Assembly (NCBI GenBank): GCA_029747585.1
Contig: JAPEVF010000094.1
Coordinates: forward strand, 50,481-114,480
DNA length: 64,000 bases
Reading direction: 5' to 3'
Source of the DNA: Pleurotus djamor
Taxonomy: Eukaryota > Basidiomycota > Agaricomycetes > Agaricales > Pleurotaceae
Under the pieces are notes generated by a model. It was not told the DNA's origin and made no database searches. It was given only the letters and a program-made list of their open reading frames with translations. Below are positions 1 through 11,759 of this stretch, piece by piece (within the stretch, counting starts at the first letter, position 1; every line of letters begins with the position of its first letter). The translations under genes were made by a program, and so were the position numbers.

Positions 1-977
1 ATCATTTTATCAAGAGTCGCACGGAGAGGCAATAGAGTCTCCGCGTTGTTAACGACATCGACGGTCAATGCGAGCAATCGAAGGGAGGGAGACAATATGT
101 GGTTCAGGATCCCAAGAGGGGGTGGTTCGGTAACTCTCAACCGCAATGTGAGTAAAGAAGGCATGTCGATGATAGTACTTCCAATGTTTTCAATTGATCC
201 AGCCATCGCTTTGGCCAATGTGAGGTACCTCAAGCGCTTGAGGCGCCCCAGGAAGGACAGCATTTCTTGAGGGGACGCCATGAAGTCAGGATCGGCGTCA
301 ATTAGCCTGAGCGTCCGCAGTCGTAGGAGAGCAGGGGAGTGGAGATCGAGAGTTGTATTTCGCAAAGAAAGATATCGAAGGGGAGGGCCACCCAGCTTGA
401 TTGGGAGAAATGCAACTTTGGACACTGGGTGTCGGGAGTTTTCCACCTTAAAAGACACCTCTTTCAATTTTGGTGCCTCTAAACGAGAAAAGATGCGTAT
501 CAGGCGCGGGGTACAATCCCATATTTCAATCTTCCGGATCCGAGCTGAAGCGGCGAGGAGGTATTGAACTGTAGTGTCATTGTGTGGCGTATATTCAGAA
601 AGCCCAGAAACATGCAAGGGCAGTGATCCCGAACGTTCGACGTAGAGTTGAGCGAGTTCCTTTGGCACATGAGTGTACATTACAGCCCAAATTTGTGGGG
701 TGGTGACGGCGATGTTCCGCCAGAGTTTGCAGACATGTGTAATGAGAAGACAGTTATTGAGTGGATCTCCTTTAAAACTATGTCGCTGAACACCTTCTGA
801 GAGGACGAGGACCTTGAATATGTTAGCCACTATCTCCGTAGGCAGCCCGGAGATGGTGCTGTGTTGAGCGTTGCGATAGTACCGAAGTTTCCGGATTTCG
901 TCCTTGAGAGACTCGATCCTTTGGTCGATTTCCGTAGCAGTAGGCGAAGCGTCCAAGAAACTGGCGAGGGTGGTCAT
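1..977 (-). CDS. F-box-like protein, 3' end beyond window
   Basis: Open reading frame running off the left edge; about 325 N-terminal residues are visible. The start is the ATG at 977 (MTTLASFLDASP), which matches the starts of the intact paralogs at 33488, 35385 and 35896. Order: a short helical segment (about residues 10-35, DQRIESLKDEIRKL), an F-box-like segment (about 40-90; the usual SRLPTEI appears here as SGLPTEI, followed by VCKLWRNIA), then leucine-rich-repeat-like strands (PPLRYLSLRN, LRTLRL, LTLRLRV). Family knowledge: F-box proteins bind Skp1 and bring substrates to SCF ubiquitin ligases. Whether this Agaricomycete family does so is inference. Its closest relative in the window is the gene at 33775-35385, with which it shares the NAQHSTIS and YVERSGSLPLHV-type segments. 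Probably single-exon. The substrate cannot be guessed. Confidence 0.85.
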   Translation of the reverse strand, partial: MTTLASFLDASPTATEIDQRIESLKDEIRKLRYYRNAQHSTISGLPTEIVANIFKVLVLSEGVQRHSFKGDPLNNCLLITHVCKLWRNIAVTTPQIWAVMYTHVPKELAQLYVERSGSLPLHVSGLSEYTPHNDTTVQYLLAASARIRKIEIWDCTPRLIRIFSRLEAPKLKEVSFKVENSRHPVSKVAFLPIKLGGPPLRYLSLRNTTLDLHSPALLRLRTLRLIDADPDFMASPQEMLSFLGRLKRLRYLTLAKAMAGSIENIGSTIIDMPSLLTLRLRVTEPPPLGILNHILSPSLRLLALTVDVVNNAETLLPLRATLDKM

Positions 978-1263
978 ATTCCAAACTTGGTGGTAAGTAA
1001 GAAAGCAGGACACACCGCCGATTCTGGCCGATCAGCGCCTCCCCTAAACGTCCAATCCAGGGCGCGTTCCATGTGGTCTCGTTCCTGATAAGCACAAAAG
1101 GCGGAAGGCGATTTTCAACACTTGTCTCTCAAGGGTTTCCCTCCTTCGTGTTTTCCAGTCAGTGGGTCTTGATTTCTCTACGTGAATCACAAGTGCAGCT
1201 TATCACCGAAGCTATAAACCAGGAGTTTCACGGTTTTGACTGTCGTCGCTCCGGAATTTTACC

Positions 1264-3821
1264 ATGGGTGTCCCGTCTGAACCTGCTTCGAATGCTATCA
1301 TCTACACGACGTATAGCGTTTTCCTCGTTTTCGGCCTCGCGGTGGGAGTTAAATTCGCTCGTTCCAAAAGTGACTTTCTTGCTTCTCTACGCACTCAATC
1401 TGGTACGAGAATAACCTTCATCCACTGTCTTATCTTATCAAGGCGCTGATACGTACTTTTTCCGAAGCTCTACCTCTTGCCTTGAACTTCGCGACGTCTG
1501 GTTAGTTGTAGGTAAACTGGAAAAGACATGGTCACCTTTCGAGAAGGGGTGTCGTTTGATGCTGGTCTCAGCGTACGTCAGCAGAAAGGCATTGCGGGTG
1601 CTGTAGTTCGTGGATGTGGTCACTTCCCTACCCTCGGGAGGGAAGCGAACACTGAAATGGATGAGGCTGAGAGTCCGATGTATGGACAACCGTTTGAACT
1701 TGATCAGCATAATTGCTGCGAATGGAACATGCCTTTTCCAGTTGCTTGATTCCCTCTGTTGGCTCGTACTAAACTCTCTCCTTAGGTCTTGGTTCTGGGA
1801 TTCTGTTCACCGTACGTCTGTCCTTTCTCTAACTTGTTCGCTACTTTCTGACACAAGGTATCTCATAGTACCCTGAAATCGGAAACATCGCTGGAGTCCA
1901 AGGAGTCATTACATATGCCGTCAGTCAACCAGCCATGGTCATCCCGTTGCGTCTGACATCCACCACAGATATCCTCTTCGTTGCCGATTATGACGTTCCC
2001 ATTCCTTGCGTCACGTATTCGGAAAGCCTGTCCTCATGGTTTTGTTTTGACCGAGTATGTACGGGAGCGGTTCGGCCTTGTCGCCGCCCTGTTCTTGAGC
2101 GTATTCTCATGCTTGACGATGGTATGTTACACAGTTGTCGCTCATATTCATCGTATAGCTGAATTCGCTTCCAGTTTCTATATATGTGTTCCGAGCTGAC
2201 TTCGGTGTCACTCGTCGTCAATGCACTCACTGGGTTAGATGGGCTTCCTGCGACTATCGTTGAGGTAGTCGTCACGATCCTTTACACTGGTAGAGTATCT
2301 CCTCTCTGATGTACCTCAATGTTGACTGACTGTGTTCTTTCTAGCTGTCGGCGGATTGCGCACATCGTTGATTACAGACAACGTGCAAGGGGTCATGATT
2401 TTCTTGTTGATGATCATCTGCACGATCGCGGTGGGCACAAACGTCCGCATCGTGAGTTTCTCCCCTTACTTATAAGATCTTCATTGAGTATTCTGCTTAC
2501 GTGTCTGCGTTTCTAGGACAAAAGTGCGATCCCTGATTCCGGTTTGGCCCAAGGAAGCAAGCTTGGATGGCAACTTTTGTACAGTGAGTCTCAGTTCTTC
2601 GACATCTTAAACCCCTCACTCAACGGCCATTCAGTTTTGCCTGTGGCCATTGTATTCAACAATTACTTCTTGTCTGGATTCTGGCAACGTGCATTCTCCT
2701 CCAAGACGGACAAAGGTTCGTCCATCAACAAAAGGCATGTCCTCACAATTGACCTGGAGTAATACAGACCTTTTCTGGGGCTGCCTCGCCGCTACCATCT
2801 TTATCTTCGTGATCCTTACTCTCGTCGGGTTCAGCGGTATCCTCGCGCACGTGAGCCATCCCATCCTTGACACCTCCTCCGCCTCGTTCTGACATCTCAA
2901 CTCAGTGGGCCGGTCTCGTTGATCCAGAAGACCCTGCTGCTGGGAGCGCTGCGTTTTTCACTCTCCTAGCGACACTACCTGCATGGGTCGTTGGATTTTG
3001 CATCGTCTTTGCGATCACCATGTCATGCGCTGCATACGATACCCTACAAGTCGCCATCGTTGCTACACTGAGTAACGACATCTTCCGTAACCGAATCAAC
3101 ATTTGGTGGGTTCGGATCATCCTCGTGGTGAACATCCCGGCGGTAATCGTCGCGACCAAGGGGTTGAACATCTTGGTGCTATTTTTGATCGCGGATTTGG
3201 TGTCGGCGGCGTTGTTACCACCCATCTTGCTGGGTCTTATCGAAGCGCTGTACTTCTTGAATGGATTCGATGTCGTTGTCGGCGGCCTCGGAGGTAGGCT
3301 TCTTTTCTCCATGCTTGGGACCTAGAGCTGATTTTCCTCTTCCATCGCTAGGCTTTTTCACCGTATTTTTGTTTGGACTGGTTTACTACGACGGTGACGT
3401 CGCTGCGGCTGGAGGATTGCTCATCCTCGAAAACGGGTTATATGCCAACGATTGGTCCGCTTTCGGTGCTTTCGTCGCCGCGTATGTTTTTTCTCGCTTT
3501 CCCTCTGACCAGAGCTTTGCTGACGCCCTGTTCCGCAGTCCTGTGGGTAGTATGCTTTGGACCGTAGCTGGCTTCGGTGCACGTTACGCCTTCTATCGAA
3601 TTCGCTCCAATATGACTGGCGAACCCTTCACTTTGTTTGAGAGGAGGGAAATCGACAGGGCGAGGTTTGCGGATGCTGCTACCAGGGCTGGAATTCACCT
3701 TCCCGAAGGCATGGAGGACACATCCAGTCCAAGTCTCGCCATCGATGCTGACGCTGATCGAAAGTCGGTGGGCGGAGGTGCAGCGGATACCAAGCACCCT
3801 GAAGAGTTTGCGCGCGCTTGA
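1264..3821 (+). CDS. Sodium:solute symporter, urea transporter (DUR3)-like
   Basis: Multi-exon membrane transporter with about eleven introns. Spliced segments read in order: MGVPSEPASNAIIYTTYSVF (start 1264), EALPLALNFATSG, LGSGILFT, YPEIGNIAGVQGVITYA, the HGFVLTEYVRERFG motif, ALTGLDGLPATIVE, KLGWQLLYILPVAIVFNNYF, CSAAYDTLQ-like text in the seventh-to-ninth helix region, and a hydrophilic tail ending at 3821. These are characteristic of fungal sodium:solute symporters of the urea/polyamine (DUR3) branch, with about 14 membrane helices at the plasma membrane. Two late introns are clear at 3294-3351 and 3482-3538; the latter is 57 bases and in frame. Intron 1501-1785 is unusually long (285 bases) and contains an inverted repeat. 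Substrate (urea or another solute) is inferred from the family. Some exon borders remain approximate. Confidence 0.85.
1501..1785 (+). other. Oversized intron with imperfect terminal inverted repeats
   Basis: This intron of the symporter gene starts gttagt after the exon ending TTCGCGACGTCTG and ends ctccttag before LGSGILFT. At 285 bases it is about five times the other introns here. Inside, AACTGGAAAAGACATG at 1515-1530 is matched in reverse complement by CATGCCTTTTCCAGTT at 1728-1743 (15 of 16 positions). A second hairpin sits at about 1622-1645 (cttccctaccc / gggagggaag). This could be a small inverted-repeat insertion of about 229 bases. No clear target-site duplication is visible. Confidence 0.45.
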
Positions 3822-4076
3822 ATCTGAATATCTGTGGCTACAGATTGTCTGTGAACCTTTCAGTTTATGAAAAGTAACGATCTATTTCCTCTATCGCTTT
3901 GTGTCTCTCTTGTTCTATGTCTGTTTGTTCTTTAATATGTTTTGTTGAATCCATATGCTTCTTGACTACCGTTTTGCTCCCTCTGGATTGAAATCGAGTT
4001 CGAGCGCTTGATCTTCCAACATGGAACGCGTACGCGTCATCCAGGGCGCCTAAGCTCATTGCTCTCCTTCCTCATC

Positions 4077-5813
4077 ATGGCCGACGTCGAAATGAAACCT
4101 GAAGCAGAGTCAAAGGACACAAAGAAGGTCGACGAAGAGGCTAAAGAAGAGACACCTAAACCTAAACCACCACCAACCCCGGTTCAAGAAATCAAAACTA
4201 ATGTCACTCTGATTGAACGCGCCGTCTCTACCCTCGAACCGCGTTTCACTCATCGTGTCTTGCGATCTTTGACTGCTCTGAGGAAGAGAATCGATGAAAA
4301 GACTTTGAGGACTGCGATCGGCGAGGTTTATGTCAAAGGTGCTTCGTCGTTGCCTTGATAATTGGGTTGGAAGAGGGCTGACCATTCACGATCTCATAGA
4401 TTCACCAACGAAGAGTGCTTTGCTCTCTTGGCTACCTGCATCAGATAGTGCTGATGACTCAATGGACGTTGAAGCCCCTGCAACTACTACAAAGTCAACA
4501 ACAGCACCTCAAGAGCCTGTCGCCGAAGTCGACATTTACTTCCGTCTATTAATCCTCCACCATCTTTTGACGTCGTCATATCCAAAGGCTATTGAACTTG
4601 CCAATGAGACGGTTGAGAAGATGCAAGGACTGAACCGACGTAGCATGGATCCCGTTGCTGCGAAGATCTGGTTTGCCGTTGAAAGAGCGTATGAACTTGG
4701 AGGCCAACTCGCCGATGCTCGTCAGTACGTGACTTTCGCCTGCATCCCTTCGCAATTAGATACCTAAACAATTACTTGTCCAGCCTTTTCCTGGCTGCTC
4801 AACGTACCGCATCGCTTCGTCATGACGACGAAACACAAGCCTCACTTATCAACCGACTACTCCGAAGTTACCTCAACTATAGTTTGTACGATCAAGCTGA
4901 CAAACTCATATCGAAAACCACTTTCCCTACTTCAGCCGGAAACCCCCAACATGCTCGCTACCACTACTATCTCGGTCGGATAAAGGCGGTCCAGCTCAAC
5001 TACAGTGAAGCTCATGTCAACTTGCAACAAGCTATTAGACGGGCACCGGCACCCAAGCTGGCTCCAGGGTTCTATCAGGCTGTTCATAAACTCTTCGTCA
5101 TTGTCGAGCTGCTCATGGGAGATATCCCTGATCGCAGTCTGTTCAGACATCCTGTGTTAGAAAAAGCTTTGAACGCCTACTTTGAAATTGTCAAAGGTCA
5201 GACGCAAACTTCTCCGATATGTCATTATGCTGATCTTTGTTTGAATAGCTGTCCGCACGGGCTCTCTTTCACAATTCCAGACCACTCTGACGAAGCATGC
5301 TGCACAGTTTGAGGCGGACAAGACGTATACTCTCATCTCTCGTCTAAGGCAAAATGTCATCAAGACTGGCATCCGCCGTCTCTCCCTTTCGTATTCGCGT
5401 ATATCACTTCGCGATATCTGCGTCAAGCTTCATCTTGACTCGGAGGAAGATGCTGAATACATTGTGGGCAAAGCTATTCGTGACGGTGTTATCGAAGGAA
5501 AAATCATCCACGAGAAGGGTTGGATGGAATGTGGTGCTCAGAAGGGTGGCTATGGCCCTGAAGTCAGTGATGCCTTTTCCCGGCGTATTGGATATTGCTT
5601 GGAGCTACACAATGAGAGTGTCAAGGTATGTCTAATCTCGGCGGTCATGCTTGATTGTATTAACCCTGTTGCGTCAAGGCCATGCGATATCCTCTCAATG
5701 CTCATCGGAAAGAGCTGGCTGCTGCTGAGGTTGTCAGAGAGCGCGAGAAGCACCTTGCTAAGGGAATTGAAGAGGGAGATATTGACGAAGATGATATGGG
5801 TGGAGACTTCTAA
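4077..5813 (+). CDS. RPN3: 26S proteasome regulatory subunit Rpn3 (PSMD3)
   Basis: Non-ATPase lid subunit of the 19S regulatory particle, a PCI-domain scaffold protein that helps dock the deubiquitinase module. Start at ATG 4077 (MADVEMKPEAESK, acidic/lysine-rich lead). Introns: 4339-4399, one before HLFLAAQRTASLRHDDETQ, one between FEIVK and AVRTG, and one between NESVK and AMRYP. Diagnostic segments are LRHDDETQASLINRLLRSYL, YSLYDQADKLISK, ARYHYYLGRIKAVQLNYSEA, VHKLFVIVELLMGDIPDR, DAEYIVGKAIRDGVIEGKI and RISLRDICVKL of the PCI winged helix. The acidic C-terminus (EEGDIDEDDMGGDF) is typical. Length is close to 490 residues, as in the family. Probably constitutively expressed, with no special regulation seen. 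Upstream in-frame ATGs are less likely because the family starts near here. Confidence 0.97.
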
Positions 5814-6403
5814 TTGCAATAATCCTGTTCGTTGTTATCTCTTTCCCCTCAGGAGTAACCCTGGACGACCAAACTTTTTCACTTCGAAGCTGTCTGTCGC
5901 CTTCGGAAACGATACAGGAGACCTGAGGTGCTAACGACGCGCGTCAGCCAAGCACAAGGTAGTCGTGAGCTATTTGTGCCTTTTCCTCTTCGTGAAGTTT
6001 CTCCAATAATCGCTGGGGGGACACTCTGCATCTACACGATGCCAGAGCTCCGCTTCGTGATTACGCGAAGGATAATGCACAAATATGCCCAGACGATGAT
6101 TACTGTGGCAGAGTCACTTTTCTTTCTGACTTGGTGGCAGAACTCGATGAAGCCAGTGAAATTTTGTCGGTGGGTGGATGAGCTATTGCCTGCTCGCCTT
6201 CTCTGTCTCTAGAATTGCACACGGGGGGCCCCTTCTCGTATGGGACGGATTCGATCGCCTGGTGAGGAGAACGACGGACTGAAAGCTGCAAGGTGTAGTG
6301 AGGAAAGGAGTGTCCCTAATCTATCAGGGGCACTGTGACTCCTGTGACAGCGCGTGTGACCTTGTCGAAGGTTGAAACCGGCGACGAGCGACCGCTCCAA
6401 CAA
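5814..6403. other. Intergenic, no supported gene
   Basis: It holds the 3' flank of RPN3 and the 5' flank of the complex I gene. A 94-codon open frame at 5928-6212 lacks family resemblance and splice logic, so it is not called. Confidence 0.6.
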
Positions 6404-7292
6404 ATGTCCTTTTTTCAACGTCTATGGCGTTTTGTACAGACGAATAAACCTGTAAGCGTGGAAGAGTAGCTCATGCACCAACTATCAACTTATATCTGTC
6501 ATCAGGCTCGTCTGATTGGACGTGACCTGGAGGGTTCGCCAGTGACTTAGTTGGAAAGACTGTTCCCTGTCTGACGCGTCGTTCATGTTTCAAAGGGAAC
6601 TCGTATTATGAACGGTTCAACCCCAATAATCGTAAGTCCTTGTGAGAATGTGATGACGTGCCTGCAGATTCTGACCATTCCTTCTGTAGCCACCAGAGCA
6701 AAGCGAACGGTGAAATATTATGCTGAACAAGACATGTGGCGTTATATCGGTGGTGAGAGGCGGCTGGCCGGTATGCATCATGAACGTACCTGTTGTGTTC
6801 CACTCACCTCGTGTCTGCAGTGCAATGGACGGCCTGGCTTAGCCATACACGCGCCCACCCTCCAACTCTAGAGGTACGGCTGTCAACGTTGGTTCAAGGC
6901 TTTGAAGCGGACGTCAATTTGATATCCCTTTCCATAGGAACTAGAACAGGATGCTGCCCGTGTCGAACGCGTTCGGTATAACGCTGCCATGATAGAAGCT
7001 AGGGAACGACAGGAACGGGAAGAGGCTTTACGATTAGGAGAAGGTATACCGCCCGCGATAAATGATAGCGACTATCAACCTACAGAGCCCATCGCTCCGC
7101 CCCACATACAAAGTCAAGGTGATGTCATGCCTGTTCACTCGCTAAGGCTTTTAACCTCAGGCTCGCTCAGGTGTAGATGCACCGCCGAAACCTCAAGAAA
7201 TTCGTCCAGCAAGTGAACCTTCCAGCGTTCCGCCATCGGAAGCCGGAATCCCAGATTCTTGGACTCCTCAGGCACGGAGTAGAGGTGCATGA
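6404..7292 (+). CDS. NDUFA12/NDUFAF2-type complex I protein
   Basis: Spliced product begins MSFFQRLWRFVQTNKP at 6404 and continues ARLIGRDLEGNSYYERFNPNN, KRTVKYYAEQDMWRYIGGE, VQWTAWLSHTRAHPPTLEEL and an R/E-rich helix, ending WTPQARSRGA at 7292. The G-RDLEGN-YYE, RRTVKY, and P(V)QWTAWLxHTRxxPPTLEEL blocks are the signature of the 17.2 kDa subunit family (NDUFA12) and its assembly-factor paralog NDUFAF2 (mimitin) of mitochondrial complex I. The extended, hydrophilic, proline-containing C-terminus favours the NDUFAF2-like assembly factor. Six exons, introns about 45-70 bases. The last intron is best ended at the second of two nearby AGs (giving GVDAPPKPQE), because the first AG leads to an early stop at 7216. 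Mitochondrial location is inferred from the family. Confidence 0.88.
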
Positions 7293-7711
7293 TGTGTGGC
7301 TATTGTACCGAAAACAGAAGGATATCCTGTCCGTCCGTACCTGTTAATTCATTCATATTCTTGTCCGGTTTCCTTTGATGTAGCTCGTGGGATGTTACTG
7401 GCATGCACAGAGTTACGCTGTTATCCTCTCATCTTCGGTATACTGAAAGCGGTACCCCATGGCTTGTACTTAGCGCGGCTGCTGGATGGATATATCATTG
7501 GATGACTGGTCAAACGTTCAAGTTGAAGGCCGCGCGGGAACGCTACGCAAGCCCCTCGGAGACATAGGCGCTCGAGGGATTCCGCGGATAGATGAGCCTG
7601 GCCCAGCCAAGCGGTGAAATTGAGCGGTAACTGCGACTTCCTCACTCTGACTCGCCTCGCGGTCATGTTTTCTCCAAAGCGGACATACTGCTCAGTCTAA
7701 CTCTCTATACA

Positions 7712-10507
7712 TTGACTATGTTCTCACCAAGGTTCTCCCCCCTCCCACGACGATGGCGTTCTCTGTTTCGAATACTTCAACATCTCCTGCAGTTGGTGCA
7801 AAAGGCGCGACGACATACCCAGCTATTCTTGACCTTCGTTTCTTTCTTGAATAAAAGCTTGCGCAGCTTGAGGGGGAAATTCCAGGCATTTCACTACACT
7901 GGGGCGGTCAAAGACGGAGGGTCTCGTAGGGATGATGGAAGGCACAAGGACAAATGGACTCCGGCATCCACTATCTCTGCGTCTCGCTTGCCATATGCCC
8001 TGGAACTCACTACCACGTCTCCAATTTCCATCCAAGCGACTTCAGATGCTTCAGAAGCGCAAGATCAAGTCACAAATTCGTCCTCGGTCGATGCACAGAT
8101 CATCTCACCCCAGTGCCAAAGCCCTCCGGCAAAGATAACTTGCATGTTGTCCGAGCGCTATCCTGAGTTCTGGGGAATTGCACCATCCTTATTCAAGCGG
8201 TATGAACGCTCAAGGAAAATGTAGGGTATCGGGATTTCTACCTTGAAACTTTATCTTTCTGACATGGTCATGTATATAGCCCTCGCGACTACCACGATAC
8301 CATGATCCCGCCCTTCTCCGTTGATGCTTGTCGGTGGGTAGCCCATGTATGATTCCGGTTAATCTGAACCTACTAATTTCGAATGTAGTGACTCGCCAGC
8401 TGGGTGGATACCCTTCCAACATCCCGAGGGAGCCCTATACTTCCATTGTCCGCGTCAGGTTAGTTCCGCTTGCATGTCTGTATACCCACCTTCAAATCGA
8501 CCATTACATTTTATGTTAGAATATCTACACTGACGCTAACCTCACTGACAAAACTATCTCCGACGCCGTCATACGATTTGCCCAACGATATGAAATATTC
8601 TTGCATGAGAACCATATATCCCTCGACGGCTCCGTAGAGCTTGTCCTTGATTACGAAGAGGAGGGGGAGTACGAAGGAACTTGCGGCTACTACCTTGTTG
8701 ATCATCAACGCCGGTCAGTGTTTTGGTTGGACGAGTTCAAGACGGAACACCTACCGGATTGGAACGAGGTACCCGGTGTCACGTCGCAAGCTCATATCCG
8801 TACGCTACCTCCTTTCGCCCAGTTTATTTGTGTTCATCGAATTGATTTTAGGTCATGAACTCGAGTCACAATATTGGTAAGGATACACGATCGTTGATGA
8901 TGATATGTTAATCCAACAGACTAATACTTCGCTAGGTATCATTGCGAACTCTTCCCCAACACCCGTGAATTAACTCAGAACATGATCGACGAAATCAGGG
9001 ATTTGATAACCCATGCGTTGGGAGGTATGTTCCTCTTACCACATTCTCTCGTGCGTCGTAGCTCACTGTTGCTGAGATGTTGTGACCTCACCGTTCTCAA
9101 CCATTGAATCAACGGCGGATGAGCTCCAGGTGATACTGAAAACCATCAAGGCAGCTGAAAGTGAGTTTTTACCCTGTTGAGCGACTTGGACTCCCAAACA
9201 TACCTCTCTGCAGGCCAAGTTGGGAAAACGGCGCCGGGGTCTGTCTGCATCATCAGTAGGTCATCTCTCTCCCAAACTCTGGCTTCCTGATTGCTTACTG
9301 CTTTCGTAGGCCGGTTCATGCACATACGCGGTATGTAGGACGCCGCTAGTTGATGGTTTGCGCCACTGACCATGATCTCCCTCTAGCGCGTCACCGTTTT
9401 CTCAACTTCCACGGTGAACCGCCAGCTCGCTTAGGTCGTGATCAAGCCATCTATAACGACCCCAAAGGCAACCAACGGTCCTACCTGATTTCGCTCATCT
9501 CCCCCATGCTCTTCAATGCCCCGGAAGTCCATCTCCGCACGCTGAACGCCGTATATGTAGACGAGATCGTCTACGCTCACGGGATCAATAAGTTCATCGA
9601 GAAGCTCAATTCGGAGTGGCAAGAGTTCATCCTCTATGTGAGTTATATCATTCCCCTTTCTATCTTCCAGGATCCGCTTATGGTGACCCGGATATCTGTG
9701 GTAATAGGCTACTGTGTTGCTCAACGCGAACGTAGCACTTCTTGCGATTCAGAGCGTTGATGGGAGTGGCGAAGGTCCCAAGTCGCCAATTCAGATATGC
9801 AGCTACATGTCGATTGCGATGAGCGTTGGGAGCATCATACTTGGACTATTGCTTGTTCGACAAAATAGGACGAAGGGCAAAGACAGTGCGCCGGAAGCGG
9901 TACGTTCATCTACACCTCTCGCTTTCGCTCATGACATCCCAATTGCATGACCGGTCCTAGGCGCAATTCATGCGAAAGCATTCCCTCGAAATTTTGGCTA
10001 TCTTGTACAGCTTGCCATATGCACTCCTCATGTGGGCGTGAGTTATTCTTATTTTTCGCCGTTCTTATGAAGTGTAATTACCTTCTGTCCTGGAATAGGA
10101 TGCTCGCTTTCTTGAGCGCCTTTGCGTTCCTCTGTTTCGACTCGACGGACCTTGCGACGAGGCTGGTCGTCATGTCAGTCTGCCTTCCTATCGCCATTCT
10201 CATCGCCTGGTGTATATGGTATGCTTGGGAAAGCCATGGTCCCAACGCATGGTGGGAATCAGCCTTTGGAACCTTGGGTGGTTGGACCACTTTCGTGCTC
10301 GGGAAGTGTAAGATAAACATACACGGAGCATCAAACACAACAGGAGTGGCCGAACCAGAAGAGAGTCATGATCTAGGTCAGCCGGCGCAACAAGCTCAGG
10401 ATGAATCTGGGAAGGTGGTTTCCCAGAGACCGAGGAAAGTCTTGAGGTGGGCAGCGTTTTTCGGATTGAAACGTAGGTCAATCGATTCGGACAAGACGAC
10501 GGTTTGA
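7712..10507 (+). CDS. WW-domain plus C-terminal membrane protein, copy 1
   Basis: Long multi-exon gene of a type common in Agaricomycetes and without a described function. The middle contains a WW-like domain: SPAGWIPFQHPEGALYFHC (around 8387-8450), with the first tryptophan and the PEG-x-x-YF core but no clear second tryptophan. Then come NIYTDANLTDK, VELVLDYEEE, YYLVDHQRRSVFWLDEF, a HELESQYWYHCELFPN block assembled across two introns (junctions I-RH and YW-YH), and a RHRFLNFHGEPPARLGRDQ block. The C-terminus has hydrophobic helices: ATVLLNANVALLAIQSVDG, YMSIAMSVGSIILGLLLV, ILYSLPYALLMWAMLAFLSA and VVMSVCLPIAILIAWCIWYA, then a cytosolic-looking tail to 10507. The ATG at 7712 is the most upstream plausible start but is uncertain. 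Role could be a membrane-tethered protein-binding scaffold; this is inference. Confidence 0.75.
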
Positions 10508-10668
10508 TCGTTATATGCGCAGTTCTGTGTTTCGATACTCTGTTGTATCCATATCGTATGCCCTAGTAGACCCTACGCCTTACTGACCTTCATGTAACTT
10601 ATCATCCAACTTCGTCGCTAAAATTTATACACACACTACGGACAGAAGCTCGGACATTGCGAAATGGA

Positions 10669-11357
10669 TTATCGGCCCCTCCCCGAGCCACCACGTCCTC
10701 TGCCTGATGATCCCCTGCTGGCACCAAAACTAGTGGGACCCTTTATCCGAAAGCTATGAAGAGGTGAGTTAGTACTCTATAGGCTGGGCTTCATGATGTA
10801 ACATGGAGGACATAAGTACCTTGGAGGAGTGGGCGGTCTACAGACGCGTCGTTCAGTAAATCGTCGCCCAGAGGATTTCCATGACTAACTTATCATCATT
10901 GACATCGCCGTCGCTAGCTTGAAGAGCTTCTTCTTCTTCTTCTTCTTCTTCTTCTTCTTCTTCTTCTTCTTCTTCTTCACTTCTAACAGCCTTGTCAGCC
11001 TCGGGCTTCTTCAAGTCTTCGGCACCAATTGCGCCCTCAGCATCAACATGCTTGCCGATATCCGACTCCACTAACCCAGGAGCCCTATCCTCGTATTCAA
11101 AAACGGGTTCATGAGCGTATAAGTCAACAAAGAGAAGGCCAAGTTCACTCAGTTTGTCCATCCTTTGACTCAGGTTGCGTGTCCATTTCGTTGGGATCAT
11201 CACGGGCTTCGCTTGCTTTTATCAGATCTTGCGGATCTAGATGTCTAAACGGTTATACCATAGCCACGGCTTCGTGATCAGCGATAAAGGAGGTATTAGG
11301 GTAGGGAAGTGGGTCCATGTACCTTGGATCTTCATTTGAGACACTGCCCGAAGACAT
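10669..11357 (-). CDS. Array gene A: acidic protein with FR core and RGG tail
   Basis: Spliced reading on the minus strand starts MSSGSVSNEDPR (ATG 11357). It continues HLDPQDLIKASEARDDPNEM, then APGLVESDIGKHVDAEGAIG, then an uninterrupted glutamate run encoded by the TTC/GAA repeat at 10927-10977. After ALQASDGDVNDDK come a tiny exon PPTPPR, then SFRIKGPTSFGASRG and a tail SSGRGRGGSGRGR ending at 10669-10671. Every junction keeps frame with GT-AG introns. It is the closest paralog of gene B: both share MSSGS, DPR at the first junction, ARDD, APGL/SPGL and FGASRG. No known domain. Acidic plus RGG composition suggests a disordered nuclear or RNA-associated protein, which is inference. No family name is recognised. 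Confidence 0.7.
10927..10977. repeat. TTC/GAA trinucleotide microsatellite, 17 units
   Basis: An uninterrupted run of TTC read on the plus strand (GAA on the minus strand) inside gene A, encoding a polyglutamate tract. Such pure coding repeats commonly vary in length between strains. Confidence 0.9.
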
Positions 11358-11759
11358 TTCTGGTGTCTGGTTGAGATGGGAAGTAACTTCGAAGGTTCCT
11401 ATGACGACATCCATCAGGGCCTCAAAGTTATCAAGCGCCAGCCATCCCAGGATGAGTTGAGAACGGAGATAGCTCGACGTGATGTCCTTTTGTGTTCGAC
11501 TGGAACAAAATTGATTCAGCGCTGAACAAGTTGCAGAAATCTTGGCTTCTTCCGCGTCTTATCTTAGAGGGCGGCCCCTAGGATAACCCCTGTGGACCAC
11601 ACCGTCCCTCACTACGATCGAGGACAAGTTCTGCGAATACCGAGGAAGTCTACATATTTCTACACGAGACTGCTTCCAAAGGCTGATGAACTCATTTCCT
11701 AATTGACACAGCAAAAACATCAGTAGTGACCGCTGTTGTATGCGCTATTTAGCAATCGC

